64,000 nt of DNA from JBBPZK01 sp965219175 (GCA_965219175.1 CBDCNI010000001.1:2852001-2916000); one strand, 5' to 3'. Shown: positions 23,116 through 31,814, numbered from the stretch's first letter. The notes: a model not told the origin generated them from the letters alone. Program-made: numbers and translations.

Positions 23116-23958
23116 TTATCCGCTCCGCTTGAGCTTCCCGGTCTTTTTGGCGTAGCGCTCACCGATGTGGAAGACCCAGAGACCGAGAGGTACGAAGACG
23201 GCACCCATGATCAAGAGCGGCCAGATGTACTTCCAGAGCGCCGGGACACTCGCCCCATCGAGGAGCGCGTCCCTGGCTCCCTTGAGCGCGTAGGTGACGG
23301 GCGAGAACTTGGCTATGAACTGCATCCAGCCGGGCAGCACGCTCACCTCGTAGTAGACGCCGGAGACGAGCAGGAGTACCGAGGAGATGATGTAGCTGAC
23401 CTGCTGACCCTTTTCCGGGGAGAGCAGGGGCAGGACGGCCGCCATGACCCCGAACCCGACCAGCGAGATGCTGGCGACGGCAAGGATGAGCAAAGCGCCC
23501 CAGTAGTTGGCGTTCGAGAGGTCGAGCTGGAAGAACAGCGAGACGACGCCCAGCATGATCGCCACCTGCGCGATGCCGTAGACGACGGCGTACAAACCCA
23601 TCCCCAGGAGGTGCGTGACCCGGCTTGTCGGGCTCATGAACGTGTACTCGATGGTCCCTTCCCACCGCTCCCAGCTCACCGTCTCCGAGAGTACGTCGAA
23701 AAGCATCGAGAGGTAGCTCCAGAGCAGGGCGCCGACGAGCAGGTAGGTCATCAGGTACCCGGTGTCGAGCCCGCTGCCGCCGCCTACACTCGGCACTCCC
23801 TTGCCGATAAACGTGATCGCCATGGCGTTGACCGTCACGTAGACGAGCCACACGACTTCCCACATGAAGTATCGTTTGGTCAGGTAGTAGTTCCGCTGGA
23901 CGTAGCCCCACACAGCGATCATCTCGACCAGCCACCGGGGCTTGAGCATGTTGTTCAT
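23116..23958 (-). CDS. ABC-2 type transporter permease
   Basis: This 280-residue protein has six predicted membrane helices, including LVYVTVNAMAITFIGKGVP and LILAVASISLVGFGVMAAVL. The loop GTIEYTFMSPTSRVTHLLG is the usual cytoplasmic coupling region of ABC-2 permeases. It ends 7 bases from the IS982-type element, so the element inserted right behind the operon. It follows its ATPase gene by 8 bases. Confidence 0.86.
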   Translation of the reverse strand: MNNMLKPRWLVEMIAVWGYVQRNYYLTKRYFMWEVVWLVYVTVNAMAITFIGKGVPSVGGGSGLDTGYLMTYLLVGALLWSYLSMLFDVLSETVSWERWEGTIEYTFMSPTSRVTHLLGMGLYAVVYGIAQVAIMLGVVSLFFQLDLSNANYWGALLILAVASISLVGFGVMAAVLPLLSPEKGQQVSYIISSVLLLVSGVYYEVSVLPGWMQFIAKFSPVTYALKGARDALLDGASVPALWKYIWPLLIMGAVFVPLGLWVFHIGERYAKKTGKLKRSG

Positions 23959-23966
23959 AGGTCCTC

Positions 23967-24749
23967 CTATTCCTCCGCGCTAGCCTCTTCGACCGAGTAT
24001 CCAGTCGCCGTCATGAACGTCTCTTCCAGGGTTGGGACCTTCCCATTGGTCGCGTAGCGGCGCTTTAGTTTCTCGGGCTCTTCGAGGGCTAATATCTTGC
24101 CATCCATCATTATGCCGACCCGGTCGCAGAGCGCCTCGGCCTCGTCCATGTCGTGGGTGCAGAGCAGGATTGAGGAGTCGTTCTCCCGGTGCATCCGGCG
24201 GATAAATGCCTGCACTTCCTTCTTGCTCCTCGGGTCGAGGCCGGTGGTCGGCTCGTCGAGGAGCATCAGGATGGGGCTCGTAAGTAGCGCTCGCGCCAGG
24301 GCTATCTTCTGCTGCATGCCGCGCGAGAGGTGCTCCATTGGCTCGAGCGCACGCTTGTATTCGAAGCCTATATTTTCGAGGATCTCACGTATCCTCGGCT
24401 GCGCCTCTCTCGTAGTTACGCCGTATAACTTTGCTCCGTAGACCAGGTTCTCGACCGCCGAGAGTTTCTTGAAGAAGCTCGCCTCCACGCTGACCCGGTT
24501 CATGCTCCGCTGCACCTGTTTCGGACGCTTCACCGCGTCCGTCTCGAAGACCTCGACCGCTCCCGCGTCCGGCACGACGAGCGTGGAGATCACACGAACC
24601 AGCGTGCTCTTCCCGCTCCCGTTCGGCCCGAGGATGCCGACCACCTCCCCCCTCCCGACCGAGAACGAGACCGAATCGAGCGCCCGCACTACCTCTCCCC
24701 GCCGCTTCTTGAACTTCTTCTCCACGTTTTTCAACTCCAGAGCCTTCAC
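23967..24749 (-). CDS. ABC transporter ATP-binding protein (ABC-2 type)
   Basis: This 260-residue NBD has Walker A GPNGSGKST, signature LSRGMQQKIAL, Walker B LMLLDEPTTGLDP and the H-loop CTHDMDEAEALC. The preferred start is GTG 24749, 6 bases after AGGAGG; an ATG at 24770 would put that site inside the coding region. It is the energy subunit for the permease that follows. Confidence 0.92.
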   Translation of the reverse strand: MKALELKNVEKKFKKRRGEVVRALDSVSFSVGRGEVVGILGPNGSGKSTLVRVISTLVVPDAGAVEVFETDAVKRPKQVQRSMNRVSVEASFFKKLSAVENLVYGAKLYGVTTREAQPRIREILENIGFEYKRALEPMEHLSRGMQQKIALARALLTSPILMLLDEPTTGLDPRSKKEVQAFIRRMHRENDSSILLCTHDMDEAEALCDRVGIMMDGKILALEEPEKLKRRYATNGKVPTLEETFMTATGYSVEEASAEE

Positions 24750-24788
24750 CACGAACCTCCTCTGTTCCATCCAGCGGATAGACCTTTC

Positions 24789-25022
24789 TTACAGTCGTCC
24801 TCTCGCTTCCAGCCTCTCCCAGACCACGCGCCAGGTCTCCTCCCTCTCGGTGGCGACCGCCAGCGTGAAGAGCCAGCGGGCGAGCCGACAGACAAGCCGG
24901 GCGCGCAGCGAGGGTCTCGCCGCCAGCGCCTCGGCTACCAGTTTTCGTTCGGCCATCCGGCGGGCCAGCTCTTGCTCGCGCAGCGCGTGATCCTGTAAAG
25001 CGTGAAACCAGTGCTGATACAT
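24789..25022 (-). CDS. Small Arg-rich helical protein, unknown function
   Basis: This 77-residue protein starts at ATG 25022 behind AGAGG; a TTG two codons earlier is the alternative. It reads MYQHWFHALQDHALREQELA, then RRMAERKLVAEALAA and ends WERLEARGRL. It is strongly amphipathic and basic, with one moderately hydrophobic stretch (LARWLFTLAVA). It lies 40 bases upstream of the ABC ATPase gene on the same strand, so it is probably co-transcribed. I recognise no family. Confidence 0.6.
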   Translation of the reverse strand: MYQHWFHALQDHALREQELARRMAERKLVAEALAARPSLRARLVCRLARWLFTLAVATEREETWRVVWERLEARGRL

Positions 25023-25126
25023 CTCCAAACCTCTTCCTCTTCCCGTCTCTCCGGACTTGTCCCTGGCAAGGGCTTATCCTTTTTTCTTTCGATCCGGGGG
25101 CGTTCGTACTGGTTCGACGCGCAAAA

Positions 25127-25163
25127 ACCGAGGCCCCCGACTCTGGTGTCCGGGGGCCTCGGT
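25127..25163 (-). terminator. Rho-independent terminator (minus strand)
   Basis: A 13-bp perfect stem (ACCGAGGCCCCCG / CGGGGGCCTCGGT) with an 11-base loop is followed on the minus strand by TTTTTGCGC. It lies 210 bases past the end of the OsmC-family gene and before the small helical gene, so it closes the OsmC transcript. Confidence 0.8.
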
Positions 25164-25372
25164 GAGTAAAGTCTTTTGGCTAGACTAAGTTCTCATTGAG
25201 ACGAGGACATCAGGGCGCACCTCTCCCCCAAAAACTGGGGATCCTATGTGAGTGCGACGAATCAACATCTATCCCTCTATCCTTTCGATTCCTTCGCCTA
25301 CGACAACAACGCAAGCACTCTAACGCCGTACAAACCGCTTGTCAACAGCGTGGCGAGTTTTTTAAGAAATAT

Positions 25373-25837
25373 TTAGGCGGGCGTGAACTCCAGCTCGCTC
25401 GTGACTTCTATGGCGGGCGTGATCGAACGCGCAACCGGGCAACTATTTGCGTATATCCCGAGCACCCGGTCGATGGTCTCGCGGTCTTTCTCGTCGGCGG
25501 TGAGGTGGATGACTTGTTTGATCCTCTTGACCACCAACACCTTGCCCTCTTCTTCTACCTCCCCGATCGTCTCGGCGTCGAGGCTCTGTACGGAAACTTG
25601 ACGCGCTGCCAGCGCGCCTCTAAAGGTGCCGAGCAGTCACCCACCAGCCGCAGCGACCAAGTAATCCAGGGTGCTCGCGTGCGGGTCTTCTTGATCCGGG
25701 GAAACACCGTAGTGTTCGGCGACCTCGCTGTGTACACCGAACAGGACGGGCTCTTCCTCGCCCGGCAAGTAGGCCCGCCGCAACGAACCCTTTACCGGCT
25801 CCACCTTTACACGTGAGGTGTAGGCTACATCAGCCAC
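25373..25837 (-). CDS. OsmC/Ohr-family peroxidase with in-frame TGA: candidate selenoprotein
   Basis: GTG 25837 follows GAGGAG and starts MADVAYTSRVKVEPVKGSLR. The first 66 codons end in STLDYLVAAAGG, then TGA (25639-25637). The same frame continues LLGTFRGALAARQVSVQSLD, then GKVLVVKRI and ANSCPVARSI, to a TAA at 25375-25373: 154 residues in all. Across this family the residue after A-G-G is the reactive cysteine, so the TGA replaces exactly that Cys (residue 67). The second conserved Cys is kept at 133. A hairpin suited to a bacterial SECIS follows the TGA. I read it as selenocysteine; a recent nonsense mutation is the alternative. Family role is reduction of organic hydroperoxides. Confidence 0.7.
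25600..25618 (-). promoter_or_regulatory. SECIS-like hairpin downstream of the TGA codon
   Basis: On the minus strand, 18 bases after the TGA, GGCGCGCT pairs with AGCGCGTC (8 bp, one G-U) around a 3-base GGC loop. The apical loop begins 26 bases after the TGA and has G in its first two positions. Both points fit the loose bacterial SECIS consensus as I remember it. The GC-rich coding sequence could form such a stem by chance, so this is supporting evidence rather than proof. Confidence 0.5.
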
Positions 25838-25938
25838 GTTTTCTCCTCTCTATAGCTGTACGTGACAGTCTCTTATTCTAGCCCTCTTTGTGCCTACTCG
25901 CCCCGAAGTTCGGGAACAATACCTCCGTAAGTATAAGG

Positions 25939-27789
25939 TTATTGATAAGAGGAACCAGACTCATCGTCAGACTCGCCTTCACTGTTATTGTGAGGCTGGA
26001 GATTGCCGATTAGAAGCTGGACGGCCAGGGGATGCAGCACCTCCCGCGCGGCGGTCCTGGCCCGGTCTTTGGGCGATGCGCCATTCTCCGGGACGAGCTC
26101 GGAGGCGGCGGAGATCAAGTGTGGGTAATCTCCGTTGGCACCCTCGATCCGGCGCGCCAAATACTCGACGGCCACGCCGCCCAGAAGCCCGGCGTTCTTA
26201 CCTCCTGCGATAGTACCGGCCCCCAAAACTCCGTTCCGCGCGACGCCTCCGGTTTCGGCGGCGGGGCCGGCTTCATCCGCGAAAGCTTTCGTCCTGAGCG
26301 GTATCTCCTTGATGAACAGGCTCGCTACAAAGGCGAATACTATTATCGGGATGCCGGCGAGGAAGACGGGGTGCATCGAGGCGGCGAGCCCCTCGCGGAT
26401 GCCGGTCGCTACCGCATTCGGGAGCTTACTAAGGGTGTTCGGGTCCAGCACGGAGCTAAGGCCGCCGCCCCCGGAGAGTTTTCCGGCCTGTCCGGCTCCG
26501 GGGGGAAGATGTTTCGGGATCTCCGTCTGGAGCCGGCCGGTCAGAATGGTGCCGAACACCGCGATACCGATGGTCGCGCCGGCCGAACGGGAGAACTGGG
26601 CCGTCGCCGTCGCCACCCCGAGGTCCTCCCGCGTAACGGCGTTCTGGACTATGAGCGTATAGGTCTGCAGGAGCATCCCGAGTCCGAGGCCAACCACGAT
26701 CAGGTACAGCCTGACCTGGTTCTCGGTAGAGTCATAGCCGAGCCGGGTCAGCAGCAGGTAGCCGAGCGCCATGATGATCGGCCCGGCCAGGATGAAAGCC
26801 TTGTATCGCCCGGTCCGCGTAATGAGCCGTCCGACCACGATGCTGGTCAGGATCATGGAGGCGGTCAGCGGTATGGTTATAGTGCCGGAGCCGGTTACGC
26901 TGACGCCCAGCACGCCCTGGGCGAATACGGGTATGTAGTAGATCGCCCCGAACATGCCCATCGAGATAGCCAGGTTGGCGACGACCGAGAAGGCGAAGAT
27001 CGAATTTTTCCAGAGGTATAGCGGGATGACCGGCTCCTTGGCGCGGCTCTCGTTGAACAGGAAGATACCGAGGATGACCGTGCCGGCGGCGTAGAGAGTG
27101 ATGATCTCCCAAGAGCCCCACGGATACTGCGTCCCGCCCCAGGAGGTCGCGAGCAGCGCCGCGGCGAGCCCGAGGCCGAGTGTCGAGAAGCCGACGAAGT
27201 CTATGGAGTGCTCGCGGGGCTCGTGCGGCAGGTGCATGTAGAGAATGACGAAAGTGAGCGCCACGATGCCGAGCGGTAGGTTTATGTAGAACAGCCACCG
27301 CCAGGAGAAGTTGTCCGTGATCCAACCGCCCAGCAACGGGCCGCTGATGGAAGCCACCCCGAACACCCCACCGAGATACCCGACGTACTTGCCCCTCTCG
27401 CGGGCGCTGATAATGTCCCCGAGTATGGCCTGAGCAAGCGGCAATATTGTACCCATCCCGAGCCCCTGAATAGCCCTAGCCCCAACCAGCCACCAGAAAC
27501 TCTGCGCCGCCCCGGCCAGAATGGACCCGAGCATAAAGATCACCAGCCCCGCAATATAGAACCCGCGCCGACCGTAGAGGTCGGAGAGCTTGCCGATAAT
27601 AGGCACCGTAACCGCCGAGACCAGAAGCGTCGAGGTCGCAACCCAACTATAGTGGGCCACCCCGCCAAGCTCCGAGACGATCACCGGCAACGCCGGCGAG
27701 ACTATCGTCTGGCTGGCCGCCGCCGCCAACATCCCGAGCGCCAGCCCGACAAAAATTACGTTCTTGTGTACACCCTCGCTTCTCTCCAT
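25939..27789 (-). CDS. MFS drug exporter, DHA2 (EmrB/QacA) family
   Basis: This 616-residue protein has 14 predicted membrane helices. Family motifs are present: the N-terminal SQTIVSPALPVIVSELGG, motif A GKLSDLYGRRGFYIAG and motif C GPLLGGWITDNFSWRW. A hydrophilic tail of about 100 residues extends beyond the last helix, longer than usual. It is a proton-driven multidrug exporter of the DHA2 type. Start ATG 27789; no adjacent TetR or MarR regulator is present. A TATAGT/TAGTAT box lies upstream on the minus strand near 27865. Confidence 0.92.
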   Translation of the reverse strand: MERSEGVHKNVIFVGLALGMLAAAASQTIVSPALPVIVSELGGVAHYSWVATSTLLVSAVTVPIIGKLSDLYGRRGFYIAGLVIFMLGSILAGAAQSFWWLVGARAIQGLGMGTILPLAQAILGDIISARERGKYVGYLGGVFGVASISGPLLGGWITDNFSWRWLFYINLPLGIVALTFVILYMHLPHEPREHSIDFVGFSTLGLGLAAALLATSWGGTQYPWGSWEIITLYAAGTVILGIFLFNESRAKEPVIPLYLWKNSIFAFSVVANLAISMGMFGAIYYIPVFAQGVLGVSVTGSGTITIPLTASMILTSIVVGRLITRTGRYKAFILAGPIIMALGYLLLTRLGYDSTENQVRLYLIVVGLGLGMLLQTYTLIVQNAVTREDLGVATATAQFSRSAGATIGIAVFGTILTGRLQTEIPKHLPPGAGQAGKLSGGGGLSSVLDPNTLSKLPNAVATGIREGLAASMHPVFLAGIPIIVFAFVASLFIKEIPLRTKAFADEAGPAAETGGVARNGVLGAGTIAGGKNAGLLGGVAVEYLARRIEGANGDYPHLISAASELVPENGASPKDRARTAAREVLHPLAVQLLIGNLQPHNNSEGESDDESGSSYQ

Positions 27790-27914
27790 CCTACGCCGCC
27801 CTCTCGAAAATATCTTCTCTCGTTGCTGAAACCGACTCTGACCGGCTCACTTTAGAAGATACTATACTCGCACGTCCACGTACAAGTTAAAAGGGTAAAT
27901 TTGTTGGAGTCCGG

Positions 27915-28526
27915 CTAGCGGGCTAGGGCGTGGTATTCCTCGTTTGGGATCATGCCGCAGGCAAGCGACATGCGGTTGGTGAAGTTGTACATCGCCGCTA
28001 TCTCTATCACGTCCCAGACTTCTTCCTCCGAAAGGCCGTGGCTCTTGAGGTTGTCGAGGTCCGCAGGGTCACATTCCAGGGGTCGTTCCGTGACTTTTAC
28101 GGCGTAGTCGAGGATGGCGGTGCGGCGCTCGTCGAGGCCGGCGCGACGGTAGTCGAGGGTTATCCTGTCGGCCAGTATGGGGTCTCCGAGGGCCTGGCGC
28201 AGCGCGGCGCCGTGGGCGATGAGGCAGTAGAGACAACCGTTTGACATCGAGACGGCGACGGCGATCATCTCCCGCTCGGCCGCATCCAGGTTGTCGGTCG
28301 GCTCGTGTAGCTGACGGTAATGGGCGAACCAGGCCCGCAGCCTCTCGGGACGGAAGCTGTATGCGCGGAAGACGTTCGGGACAAAACCGATCCTCTCCCG
28401 CGCCTTCCCAAAGAGCCCTCGCAAGTCGTCCGGCAACTCCGACTCGTCTGGGACCGGGAACCAACTTACCGGGACCCCGGCCTCCAGCGGCGAAACCACC
28501 GGCGGGGTGTTTGCCTCTTCGCCCAT
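27915..28526 (-). CDS. Peroxidase-related AhpD/carboxymuconolactone decarboxylase-like protein
   Basis: This 203-residue protein holds EREMIAVAVSMSNGCLYCLI, then AHGAAL. That is the C-x-x-C...H motif of the AhpD-like fold, followed by HGLSEEEVWDVIEIAAMYNF. It resembles the 'uncharacterised peroxidase-related enzyme' group, which is longer than AhpD itself. It is expected to be a soluble thiol-dependent alkylhydroperoxidase. It lies 15 bases downstream of the aldo/keto reductase stop on the same strand, so the two are probably one operon. Confidence 0.88.
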   Translation of the reverse strand: MGEEANTPPVVSPLEAGVPVSWFPVPDESELPDDLRGLFGKARERIGFVPNVFRAYSFRPERLRAWFAHYRQLHEPTDNLDAAEREMIAVAVSMSNGCLYCLIAHGAALRQALGDPILADRITLDYRRAGLDERRTAILDYAVKVTERPLECDPADLDNLKSHGLSEEEVWDVIEIAAMYNFTNRMSLACGMIPNEEYHALAR

Positions 28527-28541
28527 CTTACGCCCTCCCTG

Positions 28542-29531
28542 CTACCGGTTGACGGCCTTCATCATCTCTTCGGAGTAACGCTCCCCGGCTACAGACCCGC
28601 GAGGCATTGCTTCTTCGATGCGGGAAAGGTCCTCATCGGTCAGCTTTACGTCGGCGGCGCCCGCGTTGTCTTCGAGGTACTTGCGGCGTTTGGTTCCGGG
28701 GATCGGGACGACATCCTCACCCTGGGCCAGAAGCCACGCGAGCGCGAGCTGTCCGGGGCTCACACCCTTGCCGTCGGCTATCTCACGCACCTTGTCGGCC
28801 AGTTCCAGGTTCTTTTTGAAGTTCTCCTCGGCGAAACGGGGGAAGCGGGCGGCGCGGGTATCCTCCTCGGGCATATCCTCGATGCTGCGCCACCGGCCGG
28901 TCAGGAAGCCGCGCCCGAGTGGGCTGTAAGGAACGAAGCCGATCCCAAGCTCCCGAACCGTCGGCAACACCTCGTCTTCCACATCCCGCGAGAAGAGCGA
29001 ATACTCCGACTGAAGCGCGCTTATGGGATGCACCGCGTGCGCTTTTCGGATGCTCTCCACTCCCGCCTCCGAGAGCCCGAGATAACGAACTTTGCCCGTC
29101 TCCACCAACTCTTTCATCGCCCCGACCGTCTCCTCGATGGGCGTGTCCGGGTCTACGCGGTGCTGGTAGTAAAGGTCTATGTGATCCACGCCGAGCCGCT
29201 GGAGTGAAGCGTCACAGGCTTCGCGCACGTAGTCAGGCTTACCGTTGACACCGACCATCGTGCCGTCTTCTTTCCGTTCGTTGCCGAACTTGGTGGCGAG
29301 GACTACCCGGTCGCGCCGGTCGGAGATCGCCTTTCCAACCAGCTTCTCATTTGTGAAAGGCCCGTACATATCGGCGGTATCCAGGAAGGTCACGCCAAGC
29401 TCTATGGCGCGGTGGATGGTGGATATGGACTCATCCTCGTCGGTGGTGCCGTAGAACTCGCTCATTCCCATGCACCCGAGCCCCAACTCCGAGACTTCGA
29501 GACCCTGATTGCCTAGCTTGCGTGTTTCCAT
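28542..29531 (-). CDS. Aldo/keto reductase
   Basis: This 329-residue (beta/alpha)8 reductase has the catalytic tetrad: Asp51 and Tyr56 in FLDTADMYGPFTNEKL, Lys in LATKFGNE, and His in DLYYQHRVD. The NADP-binding end reads VVPIPGTKRRKYLEDN. ATG 29531 (METRKLGNQG) is preceded by GAGGAGG at good spacing, so it is preferred over a start at 29549. It is close to the YajO/PLR-like AKR group acting on aldehydes; the physiological substrate is unknown. Confidence 0.93.
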   Translation of the reverse strand: METRKLGNQGLEVSELGLGCMGMSEFYGTTDEDESISTIHRAIELGVTFLDTADMYGPFTNEKLVGKAISDRRDRVVLATKFGNERKEDGTMVGVNGKPDYVREACDASLQRLGVDHIDLYYQHRVDPDTPIEETVGAMKELVETGKVRYLGLSEAGVESIRKAHAVHPISALQSEYSLFSRDVEDEVLPTVRELGIGFVPYSPLGRGFLTGRWRSIEDMPEEDTRAARFPRFAEENFKKNLELADKVREIADGKGVSPGQLALAWLLAQGEDVVPIPGTKRRKYLEDNAGAADVKLTDEDLSRIEEAMPRGSVAGERYSEEMMKAVNR

Positions 29532-29599
29532 AATTTCCTCCTCTTCCAATACGTCAGCTTCTTCACAGAGAATACCGACGAGTATAAACCTGCTGTACG

Positions 29600-29701
29600 T
29601 TTGCCTGTGGCTGGGACGACAAGCGTGGTCCCTACGCCCTCACCGGCAGGCTCCCTGGACGTCGTCTCCCCGATACCGCTCGAAGCGCCGGTCGTGGTAG
29701 C
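29600..29701 (-). pseudogene. Relic of a short-chain dehydrogenase (SDR) N-terminus
   Basis: One minus-strand frame reads TTTGASSGIGETTSREPAGE, then GVGTTLVVPATGKR. This is the TGxxxGIG nucleotide-binding turn and first helix of SDR enzymes with several unusual substitutions. The rest of the roughly 250-residue enzyme is missing. It is the only recognisable content of the 400-base gap at 29532-29930, apart from the ribosome site of the downstream sensor gene. Confidence 0.5.
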
Positions 29702-29930
29702 ATAACCCGTCTCTCCAGAGGATCCCGCCGCACACCTCAAAAACCTTTCTCTCAAAACAGACGACAGCCGCGATTCTAACGCTCCCGTCGGATGTGTCGA
29801 CATTGTCGCGACCGCGATACTGGTTACTACCCCTCCAAGATAGCGGTTTTTTCTGTTCCTGTCGTCACGGGTAGTCAACCGTGGCCCTGTTTGATATTAT
29901 CGGCATTAGTAAGGCTGCGGAGGGAGGATA

Positions 29931-31553
29931 TTGCAGCAGATCTCGAACACTTTCAAGATTGGCGGGTCCGGGTTGCGCGACCTACGGATCGCGGGATTTC
30001 TGGTCCTGGCTTGCTGGATGGCGGCGGTGGTGGTCTTCGCCGCCCTGCCACCGGACTCCGGGACGAGGCTCGTATTCGCCCTGGTCATCTCCTGGACCGC
30101 CGCGGCCTTTACGGCGGTTGCGCTGGTGGTCGCCCTCCGAAAATCAGAGGGGGCCGGGCGTATCTTCTGGGCGCTGCTCGCCGGAGGGATGGCTTTCCGC
30201 TTCGCGGGGGACGTTTTCTGGAACTTCTACGAGATGTTCGACGTGAGCCTCAAGACTCCCTTACTGGAGCCGCAAGATTTCGCTTACGCCATCTCTTACT
30301 CGCTGCTCATCGGGGGTTTGCTGTGGCTGATAAAGATGACGGCGTGGAAGATCACGGCGATAAGCGCCTTCGACACGGTGGCGATCATGCTCTCCACCGC
30401 GACGCTCGTCTGGTATTTCGTTCTCGGGCCGGGCGCTGCGGCGGCTGGGTTGGAGAGCGGACGGGCGGCGATGGTCGCCCTCTCCGGGCCGGTCTGCGAC
30501 ACGGCGCTGCTCTTCCTGGGCCTCGTGGTCCTCTCGAACGCCCGGAGACCTCCTCTCGCCAACCTCTTGATCCCCGGCTTCCTGGCGTTTCTGGCGGCGG
30601 ATGCGCTGTACCTGGGCATAAGGTCCGGTGGGCCTTACGGGAGCGGCAATTGGTCCGATATGTTTTGGGCGCTCGGCGTACTGCTCGTGGGACTCTCCGC
30701 ACTATGCAAGGCCCCCACAACGATCTCTACGGGACAGGTGGAACCCTGGCGGATACTACTCTTCTGGTTCGGTCCCCTCTCACCCCCACTACACTTCGTC
30801 CTGATGCTGGCGTGGGGAGCTTTCCATCAACCGTTGCCCCCTTACGTGCTCGCGGGGGCGGCGATCATCTTCCTCTATATGACCGCGCGGGTGCCGCTCG
30901 TCTCTTTCGTCTCCGACAGCATCAGCACCGAGCAGCGTCAGATGGACCGGAGGCTCGAAAAAGGACAACTGCTGTACGAGCTGCACGACACAGTCAAGGA
31001 CGGGGTACATGAGATCTCCCTGGCCCTGGGTGCCGCGCTCGGGGCCGAACGGCGAGGAGAAAGGGAAACCACGCGCGAGAGCATCGACCGGGCGCTAGAA
31101 ACCTCTATCGAGGTCGAGTACTACATCTCGAAGCCGTATGACGAGTTCCAGATACTCTATGGGGGTATCCTCCCCGAACCCGGCGCTTTCCTTAGACACC
31201 ATCTCTCAAGGTTCGAGGGATACTTCGGCATCACCCCCCACGAAGACCTCAAAGCCCCGCTCGACGGCCTGAAACCGGGAGAGGTCGCCGCCATCTACCA
31301 GGCGACCGCCGAGACTTTCTGGAATGCCTCCAGAAAGTCCGGCGCCCGCAACATCTACCTGGAGTCCCGGCAGGTGGGGCCTGTCCTTATAGTCCGGGTC
31401 CGGGACGACGGGCGAGGGTTGGATCCGAACGAGCCTCCCGTCAGGTTGCAGGAAATAAAACGTCGGGCCATGGAAGCCGGCGCGGAGATGGATGTGATCT
31501 CCAAACCCGGACGCGGGACGACCGTGCAACTCCGGTTCAAAAAGAAGTATTAA
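29931..31553 (+). CDS. Orphan membrane sensor histidine kinase (NarL-group type)
   Basis: This 540-residue protein has about nine N-terminal hydrophobic helices (residues 15-330). A dimerisation helix with ELHDTVKDGVHEISLALGAA (His of the HisKA_3 type, near residue 350) and a C-terminal HATPase follow. The ATPase shows the N-box EVAAIYQATAETFWNASRKS, the G1 box VRDDGRGLDP and the G2 region SKPGRGTTVQL. TTG 29931 follows AGGGAGG. No response regulator lies next to it, so its partner is elsewhere. The multi-helix N-terminus probably senses a membrane or lipid signal. Confidence 0.85.
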   Translation: MQQISNTFKIGGSGLRDLRIAGFLVLACWMAAVVVFAALPPDSGTRLVFALVISWTAAAFTAVALVVALRKSEGAGRIFWALLAGGMAFRFAGDVFWNFYEMFDVSLKTPLLEPQDFAYAISYSLLIGGLLWLIKMTAWKITAISAFDTVAIMLSTATLVWYFVLGPGAAAAGLESGRAAMVALSGPVCDTALLFLGLVVLSNARRPPLANLLIPGFLAFLAADALYLGIRSGGPYGSGNWSDMFWALGVLLVGLSALCKAPTTISTGQVEPWRILLFWFGPLSPPLHFVLMLAWGAFHQPLPPYVLAGAAIIFLYMTARVPLVSFVSDSISTEQRQMDRRLEKGQLLYELHDTVKDGVHEISLALGAALGAERRGERETTRESIDRALETSIEVEYYISKPYDEFQILYGGILPEPGAFLRHHLSRFEGYFGITPHEDLKAPLDGLKPGEVAAIYQATAETFWNASRKSGARNIYLESRQVGPVLIVRVRDDGRGLDPNEPPVRLQEIKRRAMEAGAEMDVISKPGRGTTVQLRFKKKY

Positions 31554-31586
31554 GGGAACACCCGGTCTCCGGTTACTCGCTTACGG

Positions 31587-31814
31587 CTACGCCCAGGAGC
31601 CAGTGCCGGTGGTATCTTCGAGGATCTCCCGAGCTTCGGCTAGCACGATCTCCGGGACGAGTAGCTCCCGCGGCCCGGCGGCCAGGAAGTCCGGCGCGTC
31701 GAAGCCCGCAGGACGCCGGATGAGCACCGGTATGTCCGCCTCCCTGAGAAGCCCTTCCATCATCAGCGCCAGGGTCTCGTTCGGCGCGCTGCCCACTTTC
31801 ATCCAATCGTACAT
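31587..31814 (-). CDS. DUF2007-like small protein
   Basis: This 75-residue protein starts MYDWMKVGSAPNETLALMME, then GLLREADIPVLIRR and VPEIVLAEAREILED. It fits the DUF2007 pattern (a small PII-like ferredoxin fold sometimes called 'putative signal transducing protein'). TATACT lies 9 bases before the ATG and GGGGA close by, so the transcript leader is very short. Upstream in-frame codons to 31895 are open but lack conserved content. Converges with the sensor kinase gene. Confidence 0.7.
   Translation of the reverse strand: MYDWMKVGSAPNETLALMMEGLLREADIPVLIRRPAGFDAPDFLAAGPRELLVPEIVLAEAREILEDTTGTGSWA

Noticed and set aside
25383..25601. Plus-strand frames across the OsmC gene
   Set aside because: They have no family resemblance; the minus-strand frame carries all the OsmC motifs.
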